DNA from: JAVBMJ01 sp031551275
GTDB lineage: Bacteria; Bacteroidota; Bacteroidia; Bacteroidales; Rikenellaceae
Direction: 5' to 3'
DNA length: 64,000 nt
Assembly (NCBI GenBank): GCA_031551275.1
Contig: JAVBNX010000007.1
Coordinates: 310,001-374,000 of the forward strand
Shown here: piece by piece, positions 16,127 through 24,948 of the stretch
How positions within the stretch are numbered: the stretch's first letter is position 1
Layout of the letters: each line of letters starts with the position of its first letter
Notes under the pieces: model-generated
The model's input: the letters and a program-made list of their open reading frames with translations, nothing else
The model's database searches: none
What the model was told of the DNA's origin: nothing
Made by a program: the position numbers and the translations under genes

Positions 16127-19100
16127 TTAGTTCTGTTTGACCGTTACGCTGGCCAGACGGTTCGTGCCCGCATCTGCGAACGATGTGCCACTGATGGGGG
16201 TCTGGTCCACGATGGAGAGTTTAATGTAAAGCACCCCGCCTGCCGCGACCTGGTTTGCCTCGGCAATGTTGAAAGTCACGGTTTTGTTGGCGGCGGAGGC
16301 GGTCATGGTATAGGTTCCCGTGTAGACGTAGGCCCCGTCATTAGCCGGCCAGACGGTGGCGCTGTTGCTGTACTGCGCCTTCATGTTCTTGGGACCTGTG
16401 TTCGATCCCTGTGATCTCAAAGTCAGCGTTATCGATCCATTGACCGCATCGGCTACGGGGATTGCGATCAACCAGTAGGATGCTTCGTCGGTCCAGCCTT
16501 TTCCGGCAATGTCCCCGGCGTTGAAAGCAATGCCTGCATTTCCCCCGGTCCCGCCGAATTTGGTTATCGTGGCCGTCGTCGGGTAAGAATCGTCGGCGAA
16601 AGAGGTCAGTACTCCGCCGGCATCGAGGTTATCCGCTCCAAGTCCGTTCAGAAGCAGCGACGCAAGGGTCGAAGCCTCTGCCACTATGGTGCTCATTGTT
16701 TTCCCGTTGAGTTCTGCCGTGGTCGAATTGATTACGAAGTTTGCCTGTCCGGTGGCTGTTGGAGTGCCGCTCAGGGCTATGTCGAACGAGCCCGTGCCGT
16801 TGACCAGCGTGGCGCTTGTGGCCGCGGCGGTAATCCCTGCCGCGCCTGCGCCCGTGATGTCGACGGTAAAGTTGATCGTTCCTGCGGTTGCGTTGGTGTA
16901 GCTGACCGTGATCTTATTAGCCGCCGTCATCGCCTTGGATTGCCTGAACGCGCCGTCCAGGGTGGCGGTAAAGGCGGGAATGGGTACGCTGCTCGACGTG
17001 GTAAACCCGCTCAGGTTGCCGTTGACCAGTTTGCCGTCCAGGGTCAGCACGAAGGCCTGGGCCTTGTAGGGCGTTCCCGCGGTCAGGCCCGTGAAGGCTT
17101 GCGAGAAGGGGGTGGCGGCGGCCTGGGCGATCGAGTCGAGGCGGGTGCCCCCGGCGTCGTAGATCTTCACGCCTGCCTTGTCGATGCCCAGGGAGTTGGC
17201 TGCGATGTAGTCCTTGGGATCGTAGGAGCCGCTGACCGTGGCGGTCGTCTCGCCGATTACCGTGACCGCGTCGGTGGTCACAACGGGCAGGGCGTAGCCG
17301 GAGGTGGTTACCGTGCCGGTGCTCAAGGGGCCGTAGTAGGTGTTGCCGTCGACCACCGCGAAGGCCTTGTAGCGGTAGGCGGTCTCGGGGGCCAGGCCGG
17401 TGATCGCCGCCGTGAAGGTGGCGGTCCCGGTGGCCGCGTGCCTCACGTAATCCGCGTCGGCCTGGGTGCTCTTTTTGACCAGGAAGCCCGTCTGGGTAGG
17501 GGTGCCGGCGGCGGTCGTGCAGGTGCCGTTCAGGGTTACGCCCGTGGCGGTTACCGAAGAGTAGGTGGTGGTGGCGACCGTGGGGCCGGTCCACCTCGCG
17601 CCCGGGAGCAGGTTGGAGGTCAACGCGACGTCGTCGATCTTGTAGCGGCCCTGGCCTGAGTAGTAGGAGTGTACGAATTTTATGCTCAGTAGTTTGGCGC
17701 CGACAGGAATTGAGATCGAGTTGCCCGTGCACCGGAACCAGTTGTCGCTGGCCGCGGAAGTCGAGGCCGGGGTGTAGGTTACCTGGGTCCAGTCGGTTGC
17801 GTTGTTGGCCCTCACGTAGACCTTCAGCAGGTTGGCGTCGAACCCCGATGTCTCTTTTGGGCTTCCTTCTACCTTGGCTGCGCCGAAACTAAGTGTGGCC
17901 GAGGTTACGCCGTTGACGTTGATGTTGTTGATCTGGAAGATCTTGTCGTCCCCGGGGGTGGAGCCGGTCTCGGGTGCGGCGGCCAGGAAGACGTTGTTGC
18001 CGCCCGAGACGTTCTCGTACGTGTTCGAAGGAGTGGATTTTCTGATGGTAATCGAGTTGGTAAGCGGTTCGCCCTCGTAGGTAATGGCCTCCTGCTTGGT
18101 GCCGTCCGGGCCTGTTTTCGACCATCCGCTGAAACTGCCCAGGTTGGTGTTGCTTCCCACGTCGGTTGCGCCCATGTCCTCGTAATAGAGTGTGTAAGCG
18201 CCGCCCGGGAAGGACTTTTGGGTAATGAAGCTCAGCACTTCGGTCGAGTAGGCCTTGGCGCCGCCCGTGGCCCAGGCGCGGAAGTAGTAGGTCGTGTTGG
18301 GGGTCAGCCCGGTGATGGTCGCGGTCAGGGGCGAGAGGATGCCCGTGGCGTTGACTGAGGTGTAGGTGCCGCCCTCGCCGACCTTGTACTCGAAGCCTGC
18401 CGCCGTGACCGTTACGTCGCCGTTGACGAAGGTGGCGTTCAGGGTCGCGCTGGTGGCGTAGACTCCCGTGGCGGCCGTGGTGGTCACGGCCGGGGGGTTG
18501 ATGTTGAGCGTCTTGAAGGTAACCGCCGCGCCCCGGTAGGTGCCTGCCGAGGTCTTGACGTAGGCGCGGGCCTCGTAGTCCGTGTTGGCGGTCAGGGTCT
18601 CGTCGGGGATGTTGACCGAGATCGACGGGTCTGCCAGCAGACCGGTGGTCTGGGCGATGGCGTGCCAGGGGTCGGTGTTTTTAACCCTCCACTCGATCCC
18701 CTTTTCGGTAACGGCCGGGGAGGTAATCTCGTAGTCGTAGCTGCCTGTGACGGTCGCGCCCGTGTTCCTGGGGGCGACGGTCTGGTCGGTGGTCACGACC
18801 GGGACGATCGGGTTGGGCGTCTGGTTGGAGGTAATCCCTATGTCGTCGATGCGGTAGACGCCCGACGTGCCGCTCGTCGTGTTGCTCGTGAAGCGGACAG
18901 CCATCCGTTTGGCTCCGTTGATCTGGATCGCATCGGTGGCCTGGACCAGGTACCATTGGCTGCCCTTGGCCAGCGGGCTGGGGGTGCAGGCCACTGTGGT
19001 CCAGCTTCCGGCGTCGAGTTGGTACTCCACCTTGAAGTCGCCGCTCGCCGGCGTGCTGGCCGCGGAGGAGTGCCCGAAGGAGAGGTAGATGCTGGTCAGG

Positions 19101-21478
19101 CCGTCCACGTTGATGTTCGCGGCCGTAAAGGCGCTGGTCATGCCGAAGAAGATGACGTTGCCCCGCGAGGCCATCGCGTTGTACTCGGTGTCTTCGGTGT
19201 AGTTGGTGTCGTTGGTCAGCGAGGTGCGGATCGAGGCGATCTGCTGGGTGGAGCCCGTCGTGCCGGTGTACTTGACCGCCGCGGCGCCCAGGCCCTCCCT
19301 GAGCCAGGTGTGGGTGGCGGGATAGCTGCCCGAGGCTTCCGGATTGGTGTTGGAGGTCACGTTGGTGCTGCCCATGTTCTCGAACAGGATCACGTTCGAG
19401 CCCCCGGGCAGGGGTGCGGCGGTGGTAAACTGCTTGACGGCGCCCTCCGCTACCGTACCGGCCGTCGCGGTCGCCTTGTATTCGTAGGTCGTGCCCGCGA
19501 TCAGGCCGGTCAAGGCGGCGGTAAAGGTGTTGTTGTCGCCTGCGGTGCCTGCGGTGTTGTTCCAGGTTCCCTCGCCCTGCTTGCGCCATTGGAAGCCTGT
19601 GGCCGTGACGGCGGTCGTTCCGGCGATGTACTGGCCGTTGAGGGTTACCGTGGTGCGGGTCCGGCCCGTGAAGTCGCGCGTGATGGCGGTCGGGGCGGAG
19701 TGGGGCGTAACGGTGCCCCCCTCGATGACCAATACGTCGTCTATGCGGATCTCGCTGGCCAGGTAGCCGTCGAAACGGATGCTGAGCTTGGTCGCGCCCG
19801 GGGTCAGGGCGAAGGGCTCGGCCTGGAAGTAGCCCCAGTGGGTGTTGCTCAACGAGTAGTCGGGGACCAGGGTGCGCCAGCCGGCGTCCGCGTCGGTCTT
19901 GACGCTCACCAGCAGGTTGTAGGGATCAGCCGCGCTGTTGGCGATGCGCCCGCCGAAGCTCAACGTGGCGGTGGAGGCGGTCGCTGTGCTCAGGTCGATG
20001 TCGCTGATGGTAAAGCTATTGGAGAGGGCTGCCAGGAAGATGTTCGCGCCCTCGGAGGCCATTGTCGGCAGGGTCTCCCGGTCGTAGACCGTGTAGCCGT
20101 TCGAGGTGTAGGTAACCCGGGCCGAGGCGTTGACCCCGGAGTAGGTTACCCCGGCAGCCCCGACGCCCTGCCTGGACCATTTGTGGTAATCGGCCACGGC
20201 GGGGTTGGCGGTCTCGCCGCTGGCGGCGCCCGGTCCCATCGTCTCGTACAGCAGCGCGTCGTCCACGCCCCATTCGGGGGTAAAGCTGCCCTCGGGACCG
20301 TAGTATTTCGTCCCGCCTGCGTCCTCCACATAGGGCATGAAGTCGTACTCCTCGCCCTCGGTCAGGCCGGTAATCTGCAGGGTGTAGGGAGGCGTCATCA
20401 CGCCGGACTGGAGTTCGTAGTAGTTCAGGCCCGTGTAGGAGGCTTGCGATGCGGGCTTGCAGGCGATCCCGGCCTTGGTAACCACGGTGCTCGAGGTGGG
20501 GTCGATCAGGTAGGTCCATGCGAAAGTGGCGGTCGTCTTGCTCAGGGCGGTAATCTCCGCGTCGGTCACGGCCGGGATCAGGGGCAGGGTCACTTCGTCG
20601 GCCGAGGTAAGTTTCGGATCGTCGATCCGGTAGGAGTTCTCCTCGTAGGTGCAGGTCCATTTCAGGGTCAGCATCGAGGTCCCGGCGGGAATGGTCATGG
20701 GGATAGCGATCGTGGACCAGGTGCGCGTGGTGGAGGTCGAGGTAAAGGGCAAATCGAAGGGATCGGCCCCGTCGAAGGAGGCGGTAACCTTGAGTTTGTC
20801 GCTGTCCACGTTGCCGTTGTAGTTGTATGCGGCGAACGAAAGGGTGGCAGAGTTCAGGCCGCTGACCAGGATGTTGGAGGCCTGGAACCACGCTTCACCC
20901 GATCCCGAGGAGAAGAGGACGTTGTTGGAGCCCGAGTACTGGGGCGTGGGCGAGGGGTTGGTGGTCCTCACGGTGGTGTTCATCCCGGTGTACTTCATGT
21001 TCTGGATACCGTCGCCCTCGCGGTTGAAACCGTTTTCGGCCTCCCACGCGCTGATCGCAGCGCCGCCGTCGGGGGCGTTGGTACCGAGGTTGTCCTTCCA
21101 GACGACGGTGCTCTCGCCCGCCTGGTCGACCGCGATAAAGGCAGTGGCCGTCGAGGCGTGGACCGCGATCTTGTAGGTGCGGGTCTCCGCGTAGTTCTGC
21201 TTGGCGGTCACCGTGATGGTCGTCTTGCCCGCCGGTCCGCTCGAGTTGGACACGCGCAGGAAATCCTCCTGGATGGCGTCGGGGATGGTAATCTTCCAGG
21301 GGCGGTTCGACTCGATGACCACGCTCTGCTCATCGCCGCCCTCCAAGGGGAAGTGGAGCGCGGCAGGGGTGACTGTCACGTCGGGGGTGTCGGTCAGCAG
21401 GGGATCTTCCGTCTGGCAAGAGATTAGCGTGGCGAAAAGGGCGGCAGCAAGGGCGGGGAAGAGCAAAAGTCTTTTCAT
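16127..21478 (-). CDS. Giant surface lipoprotein with BACON, four jelly-roll-like repeats and FN3-like domains
   Basis: A 1783-residue lipoprotein. The ATG at 21478 (MKRLLLFPAL...ISC) is chosen since it gives a proper lipoprotein signal; an upstream extension crosses the promoter. Residues 33-121: BACON domain. Four homologous beta-sandwich repeats, each starting near L(Y/F)E.MG and ending in a Y(R/K)IDD or IRIDD motif, lie at about 122-290, 408-584, 696-883 and 1095-1287. Six FN3-like domains (for example ITGLTEGEEY, LTPNTTYYFRAW) fill about 300-403, 595-687, 892-990, 995-1086, 1297-1392 and 1397-1495. The last 290 residues are a distinct beta-rich region with no sorting motif that I recognise. 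It is first in the nuclease/TonB operon. A ligand-binding or adhesive role is inferred. Confidence 0.85.
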   Translation of the reverse strand: MKRLLLFPALAAALFATLISCQTEDPLLTDTPDVTVTPAALHFPLEGGDEQSVVIESNRPWKITIPDAIQEDFLRVSNSSGPAGKTTITVTAKQNYAETRTYKIAVHASTATAFIAVDQAGESTVVWKDNLGTNAPDGGAAISAWEAENGFNREGDGIQNMKYTGMNTTVRTTNPSPTPQYSGSNNVLFSSGSGEAWFQASNILVSGLNSATLSFAAYNYNGNVDSDKLKVTASFDGADPFDLPFTSTSTTRTWSTIAIPMTIPAGTSMLTLKWTCTYEENSYRIDDPKLTSADEVTLPLIPAVTDAEITALSKTTATFAWTYLIDPTSSTVVTKAGIACKPASQASYTGLNYYELQSGVMTPPYTLQITGLTEGEEYDFMPYVEDAGGTKYYGPEGSFTPEWGVDDALLYETMGPGAASGETANPAVADYHKWSRQGVGAAGVTYSGVNASARVTYTSNGYTVYDRETLPTMASEGANIFLAALSNSFTISDIDLSTATASTATLSFGGRIANSAADPYNLLVSVKTDADAGWRTLVPDYSLSNTHWGYFQAEPFALTPGATKLSIRFDGYLASEIRIDDVLVIEGGTVTPHSAPTAITRDFTGRTRTTVTLNGQYIAGTTAVTATGFQWRKQGEGTWNNTAGTAGDNNTFTAALTGLIAGTTYEYKATATAGTVAEGAVKQFTTAAPLPGGSNVILFENMGSTNVTSNTNPEASGSYPATHTWLREGLGAAAVKYTGTTGSTQQIASIRTSLTNDTNYTEDTEYNAMASRGNVIFFGMTSAFTAANINVDGLTSIYLSFGHSSAASTPASGDFKVEYQLDAGSWTTVACTPSPLAKGSQWYLVQATDAIQINGAKRMAVRFTSNTTSGTSGVYRIDDIGITSNQTPNPIVPVVTTDQTVAPRNTGATVTGSYDYEITSPAVTEKGIEWRVKNTDPWHAIAQTTGLLADPSISVNIPDETLTANTDYEARAYVKTSAGTYRGAAVTFKTLNINPPAVTTTAATGVYATSATLNATFVNGDVTVTAAGFEYKVGEGGTYTSVNATGILSPLTATITGLTPNTTYYFRAWATGGAKAYSTEVLSFITQKSFPGGAYTLYYEDMGATDVGSNTNLGSFSGWSKTGPDGTKQEAITYEGEPLTNSITIRKSTPSNTYENVSGGNNVFLAAAPETGSTPGDDKIFQINNINVNGVTSATLSFGAAKVEGSPKETSGFDANLLKVYVRANNATDWTQVTYTPASTSAASDNWFRCTGNSISIPVGAKLLSIKFVHSYYSGQGRYKIDDVALTSNLLPGARWTGPTVATTTYSSVTATGVTLNGTCTTAAGTPTQTGFLVKKSTQADADYVRHAATGTATFTAAITGLAPETAYRYKAFAVVDGNTYYGPLSTGTVTTSGYALPVVTTDAVTVIGETTATVSGSYDPKDYIAANSLGIDKAGVKIYDAGGTRLDSIAQAAATPFSQAFTGLTAGTPYKAQAFVLTLDGKLVNGNLSGFTTSSSVPIPAFTATLDGAFRQSKAMTAANKITVSYTNATAGTINFTVDITGAGAAGITAAATSATLVNGTGSFDIALSGTPTATGQANFVINSTTAELNGKTMSTIVAEASTLASLLLNGLGADNLDAGGVLTSFADDSYPTTATITKFGGTGGNAGIAFNAGDIAGKGWTDEASYWLIAIPVADAVNGSITLTLRSQGSNTGPKNMKAQYSNSATVWPANDGAYVYTGTYTMTASAANKTVTFNIAEANQVAAGGVLYIKLSIVDQTPISGTSFADAGTNRLASVTVKQN

Positions 21479-21514
21479 ATCTCTGGTACAATTATACTTA
21501 CATAGATTGAGAGT

Positions 21515-21545
21515 CAAATATAACAAAACTCCTTTGATGTGCAAA
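21515..21545 (-). promoter_or_regulatory. Promoter of the nuclease/TonB operon
   Basis: On the minus strand TTTG (21545-21542), a 19-nt spacer and TATATTTG (21522-21515) give a near-perfect Bacteroidota promoter, about 36 nt before the start at 21478. Confidence 0.7.
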
Positions 21546-21582
21546 TTTTAAAACGCGAATCTTATGATAAATGTAACAACAA

Positions 21583-21605
21583 AAAGGGCCGGAAACCGGC
21601 CCTTT
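21583..21605 (-). terminator. Intrinsic terminator of the DPP III gene
   Basis: AAAGGGCCGG (21583-21592) and CCGGCCCTTT (21596-21605) form a 10-bp stem with a 3-nt loop. On the minus strand the stem is followed by a T-rich run, placing it just after the peptidase gene and before the nuclease operon promoter. Confidence 0.8.
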
Positions 21606-21625
21606 ACATTGCAAGATATTACTTA

Positions 21626-23656
21626 TCAGTTCGTTGTCGGAAGGTAGGAGTATTCCTTGGAGTACTCCAGCATTTGGCCGGTGTAGTCGCCCGGGTATTC
21701 GATGGTAATGTCCGTGATCTGGCCCTGCTGCATGACGGGCCGGTAGACCGGGTTGACAAAGCCCGAATAGGGCTCGATGTTCAGGGCCTTGTACCGGCGC
21801 AGGACCTCCTGGTGCAGGGGTTGGTCGACCTTGACCGCGTAGGCCTCCACCAGGGCCTTGCCGGCCTTGTAGTCCCCCTCGCTCTTGATGCGTTGGACTT
21901 CGCGCAGCAGGTCGGCAAACAGGCCCCTGAGCGCCTCGAAGTCGTTGACCACCACGTAGGTCTTGCCATCCTTAACCACCTTTTCGATCACTTTTTGGTC
22001 CCTGCCCTTTTCGTAGCACCACTCGGCGATGAGTTTGCGGTTGCGCATATGGGCCTCCTCTACCTCCTTGCCGGGCTGGATGCGCGCCAGTTGGGTCATC
22101 AGGCCGTTCATGACAAACGAGGCGTACTCGGCCCAGGCCGCGTCCAGCGAGGGGAGCAGCCCCAGCTCGACCATCCGCGGATCGGCGATGTAGTAGAGGG
22201 CGAACAGGTCGGCGCGCGTCTCCTCCAATGTGGAGTGGTAGTTGCTCAGCTCGTCGCCCACGACGCCCGGGGCCAACTGTCCCGAGCCGTGGCCCAGGCA
22301 CTCGTGCAGGTCGGTGTGCAAATCGGAGGCCATCGCGCTGTACTTGTCGAGCCTCTCGCGGTCCTCCTTGCGCAGCACGAACTCCTCCCGGAAGCCGTTG
22401 CCCTTGCCCGCCTGGTCGTAGGCGTAGGTGATGTTCTCGACGGTTACCGATTTGGAGCCGTAGTCCCGGCGGATCCAGTCCGCATTGGGCAGGTTGATGC
22501 CGATCGGGGTGGCCGGGTAGCAGTCGCCGCCCAGCATGGCCGCCGTGATGACCTTCGCGCTCACCCCCTTGACCTCGGGTTTGCGGAACCGGGGGTCGAC
22601 CGGCGAAAGGTCCTCGAACCACTGGGCGTTCTGGCTGATGATCTCCGTGCGGCGGGTGGCCTCGATGTTCTTGAAATTGACCATCGACTCCCAGGAGGCC
22701 TTGTAGCCCAGCGGGTCGCCGTAGGTCTCGATAAAGCCGTTGACGAAGTCCACGCTGGAGAGGGTGTCCCCCAGCCAGTCGATATTATAAATGTCGAAGC
22801 TGCGCAAATTGCCCGTGGTGTAGTAGTCGATCAGCATGGAGATCGTGCGCGCCTGGTCGGTCGAGGCCACCTGGGCGGCTTTCTCGAGCCAATAGACGAT
22901 CTTCTCGATGGCCGGGGAGTACATCCCGCCGATCTTCCAGGTCTTTTCCCTCAGTTGACCGTTCTCCTTGACCAGCTTGCTGTTCAGGCCGTAGGAGACG
23001 GGGGTGGGATCGTTCGCCTCTTCGGCCATCTTCTTGTAGAAGGCGGTGGCCTCGGCCTGGGAGACGCCCTGGTAGTAGTTCATCGCGGAGGCCCGGAGCA
23101 TATCCACGCCCTCGGACTGGTTGACCCGCTTGGGCAGGTAGGAGCTATCGAAGATCACCTTGCGCACCTGGGCCGACAGGATCTGGTCCAGGTCGGCGGG
23201 AAGTTGCTCGGCGGGGATGGCGGCAAGCAACTGGTCGAAGTACTCGGCCGTGAAGCCGGGGGTAAATTTATCGCCCGAGTAGTGGTGGTGGACGCCGTTG
23301 GCGAACCAGACCTTCTTGAGGTATTTCTCGAATTGCGCCCATTGGGGGTCGGTCCTATCGCCCTTGTAGTTCTCGTAGATCGCCTCCAGGGTGCGCCTGA
23401 CCGCCAGGTTGTAGCGGCAATTCTGGTCGAAGATGATGTCGCGGCCGCACAAAGCAGCCTGGGAGAGGTAGTAGATCAGCTTCTTCTGCTCCAGGGGGAG
23501 CGTCTCGAAACCGTCGACCTGGTAGCGGAGTACCTTGATATCGTCGAAGCGGTCGACCACCCAGTCGATCTCGGGTTGCTGTTGCCTGGGGCCTGCGCAT
23601 TGGAGCAAACCCCAACCAGCCAGGGTAATAACTGCCATTATGGTTGCATTTTTCAT
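21626..23656 (-). CDS. Dipeptidyl-peptidase III family (M49) lipoprotein
   Basis: Zinc metallopeptidase releasing dipeptides from peptide N-termini. The family signature HEXXGH is present as HECLGH at about residues 451-456, with the third zinc ligand in EETRAD about 27 residues later. Cys in the third position is also known from Bacteroides DPP III. The 676-residue length fits the bacterial family. The ATG at 23656 gives the signal MKNATIMAVITLAGWGLLQC, a good lipobox, so the enzyme is probably a periplasmic or surface lipoprotein. It is monocistronic, with its own promoter and terminator. Confidence 0.92.
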   Translation of the reverse strand: MKNATIMAVITLAGWGLLQCAGPRQQQPEIDWVVDRFDDIKVLRYQVDGFETLPLEQKKLIYYLSQAALCGRDIIFDQNCRYNLAVRRTLEAIYENYKGDRTDPQWAQFEKYLKKVWFANGVHHHYSGDKFTPGFTAEYFDQLLAAIPAEQLPADLDQILSAQVRKVIFDSSYLPKRVNQSEGVDMLRASAMNYYQGVSQAEATAFYKKMAEEANDPTPVSYGLNSKLVKENGQLREKTWKIGGMYSPAIEKIVYWLEKAAQVASTDQARTISMLIDYYTTGNLRSFDIYNIDWLGDTLSSVDFVNGFIETYGDPLGYKASWESMVNFKNIEATRRTEIISQNAQWFEDLSPVDPRFRKPEVKGVSAKVITAAMLGGDCYPATPIGINLPNADWIRRDYGSKSVTVENITYAYDQAGKGNGFREEFVLRKEDRERLDKYSAMASDLHTDLHECLGHGSGQLAPGVVGDELSNYHSTLEETRADLFALYYIADPRMVELGLLPSLDAAWAEYASFVMNGLMTQLARIQPGKEVEEAHMRNRKLIAEWCYEKGRDQKVIEKVVKDGKTYVVVNDFEALRGLFADLLREVQRIKSEGDYKAGKALVEAYAVKVDQPLHQEVLRRYKALNIEPYSGFVNPVYRPVMQQGQITDITIEYPGDYTGQMLEYSKEYSYLPTTN

Positions 23657-23680
23657 AGGAAATGAATTTGCCGGGGAGCA

Positions 23681-23688
23681 CAAAAGTA
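23681..23688 (-). promoter_or_regulatory. -7 element for the DPP III gene
   Basis: Minus-strand TACTTTTG matches TAnnTTTG and lies 24 nt before the start codon. No clear -33 element is seen in this AT-rich spacer. Confidence 0.45.
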
Positions 23689-23731
23689 CCAAATTTTATA
23701 AATAATTTATAATTATCCCCAATGAATTTTC

Positions 23732-23739
23732 TACCTTTG
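23732..23739 (+). promoter_or_regulatory. -7 element for panC-panD-ddh
   Basis: TACCTTTG, an exact TAnnTTTG, is 22 nt before the panC ATG at 23762. Confidence 0.55.
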
Positions 23740-23761
23740 CGGGTCGAAGGACCCCTGAATA

Positions 23762-24592
23762 ATGAAGATCATCCAGACCATAGAGCGTTACAAGGCCTAC
23801 GTCGAAGAGATCGGTGCGGACAATATCGGTTTCGTCCCCACCATGGGGGCGTTGCACGAGGGGCATATCTCCCTGGTAGAAAGGGCGCGCAAGGAGTGTT
23901 CTGTGGTGGTGGTCAGCATTTTCGTCAACCCCACGCAGTTCAACGACAAGAAAGACCTGGAGCGCTATCCCCGCACCCCGCTCAAGGATATGGATATGCT
24001 CAAGAAGGCGGGGACCGACATTTTGTTCCTTCCCAACGAGAAGGAGATCTACCCCGAGCCCGACACGCGCGTCTTCGATTTCGGCCTGTTGGACCAGGTG
24101 ATGGAGGGCGCCACCCGTCCGGGGCACTTCAACGGGGTGGGACAGGTGGTCAGCCGCTTGTTCGACATCGTCCAACCGCAGAAAGCCTACTTCGGCGAGA
24201 AGGATTTCCAGCAGGTGGCCGTGGTCAAACGGATGGTCGGGATGTTGGGATATAACGTGCAGATCGTGCCCTGTGCCATCGTCCGGGAGAAGGACGGGCT
24301 GGCTATGAGCTCGCGCAACGTGCTTTTGGACGCGCAACACCGCAAGGGAGCGCCCCACATATACAAAACCATCCAGCGGGCTGCCGCCATGCGGGGATCG
24401 CTCTCTCCCAGGCAGCTCGAAGAGTGGGTCGCCGCCGAGTTGGCGCGCGAAGGGACCCTTGAGCCGATCTACGCGGCCGTGGTCAACGCCAAAACCCTTT
24501 TGCCCCTGCCCGCGTGGGGAGACTCCGAGGCCAGGCTCTGCGTGGCCGTATGGTCGGGGGCGGTCAGATTAATCGACAACATCGCAATTTAG
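23762..24592 (+). CDS. panC: Pantoate--beta-alanine ligase
   Basis: Joins pantoate and beta-alanine with ATP to make pantothenate. The nucleotidyltransferase signature FVPTMGALHEGHISLV (HxGH) is near residue 30; VVSIFVNPTQF, the pantoate-binding YFGEKDFQQVAVVKRMV block, and LAMSSRN (KMSKS-like) are all present. Length 276 is typical. It begins a three-gene operon with panD (2 nt gap) and ddh. Confidence 0.96.
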   Translation: MKIIQTIERYKAYVEEIGADNIGFVPTMGALHEGHISLVERARKECSVVVVSIFVNPTQFNDKKDLERYPRTPLKDMDMLKKAGTDILFLPNEKEIYPEPDTRVFDFGLLDQVMEGATRPGHFNGVGQVVSRLFDIVQPQKAYFGEKDFQQVAVVKRMVGMLGYNVQIVPCAIVREKDGLAMSSRNVLLDAQHRKGAPHIYKTIQRAAAMRGSLSPRQLEEWVAAELAREGTLEPIYAAVVNAKTLLPLPAWGDSEARLCVAVWSGAVRLIDNIAI

Positions 24593-24594
24593 CT

Positions 24595-24948
24595 ATGCAG
24601 ATAGAAGTTCTCAAATCGAAGATTCACAGGGTATCCATCACGGGAGCCAACCTCAACTACGTGGGCAGCATCACGCTGGACGAGGATCTTATGGACGCCG
24701 CAGGCATGATCGCCGGCGAGAAGGTCCAGATCGTCAATGTGAACAACGGGGAGCGGATAGAGACCTATATTATTAAAGGCGAGAGGGGCAGCGGCGACGT
24801 ATGCCTGAACGGTCCGGCGGCCAGAAAGGTCGTGGTGGGGGATGTGGTAATCATCGTCTCCTACGCCATCATGGATTTCCAGCAGGCCAAGACCTTCGTC
24901 CCGACCGTCATATTCCCCGATACGGACACCAATATGATAATCAGATGA
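24595..24948 (+). CDS. panD: Aspartate 1-decarboxylase proenzyme
   Basis: Pyruvoyl-dependent enzyme producing beta-alanine from aspartate, the other substrate of PanC. The 117-residue proenzyme begins MQIEVLKSKIHR, with the self-cleavage site Gly24-Ser25 in NYVGSITLD, and the conserved GERIETYIIKGERGSGDVCLNGPAAR block. The ATG at 24595 was chosen on family alignment; a longer frame inside panC is rejected. The stop overlaps the ddh start (ATGA). Confidence 0.96.
   Translation: MQIEVLKSKIHRVSITGANLNYVGSITLDEDLMDAAGMIAGEKVQIVNVNNGERIETYIIKGERGSGDVCLNGPAARKVVVGDVVIIVSYAIMDFQQAKTFVPTVIFPDTDTNMIIR

Noticed and set aside
18662..21427. 921-codon open frame on the plus strand opposite the giant lipoprotein
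   Set aside because: Composition is Gly/Arg/Val-rich from GC-rich codons read in antisense; no signal, domain or start context. It is a shadow of the real minus-strand gene.
21539..23665. 708-codon plus-strand frame opposite DPP III
   Set aside because: Antisense shadow; the minus-strand frame holds complete HECLGH and EETRAD motifs.
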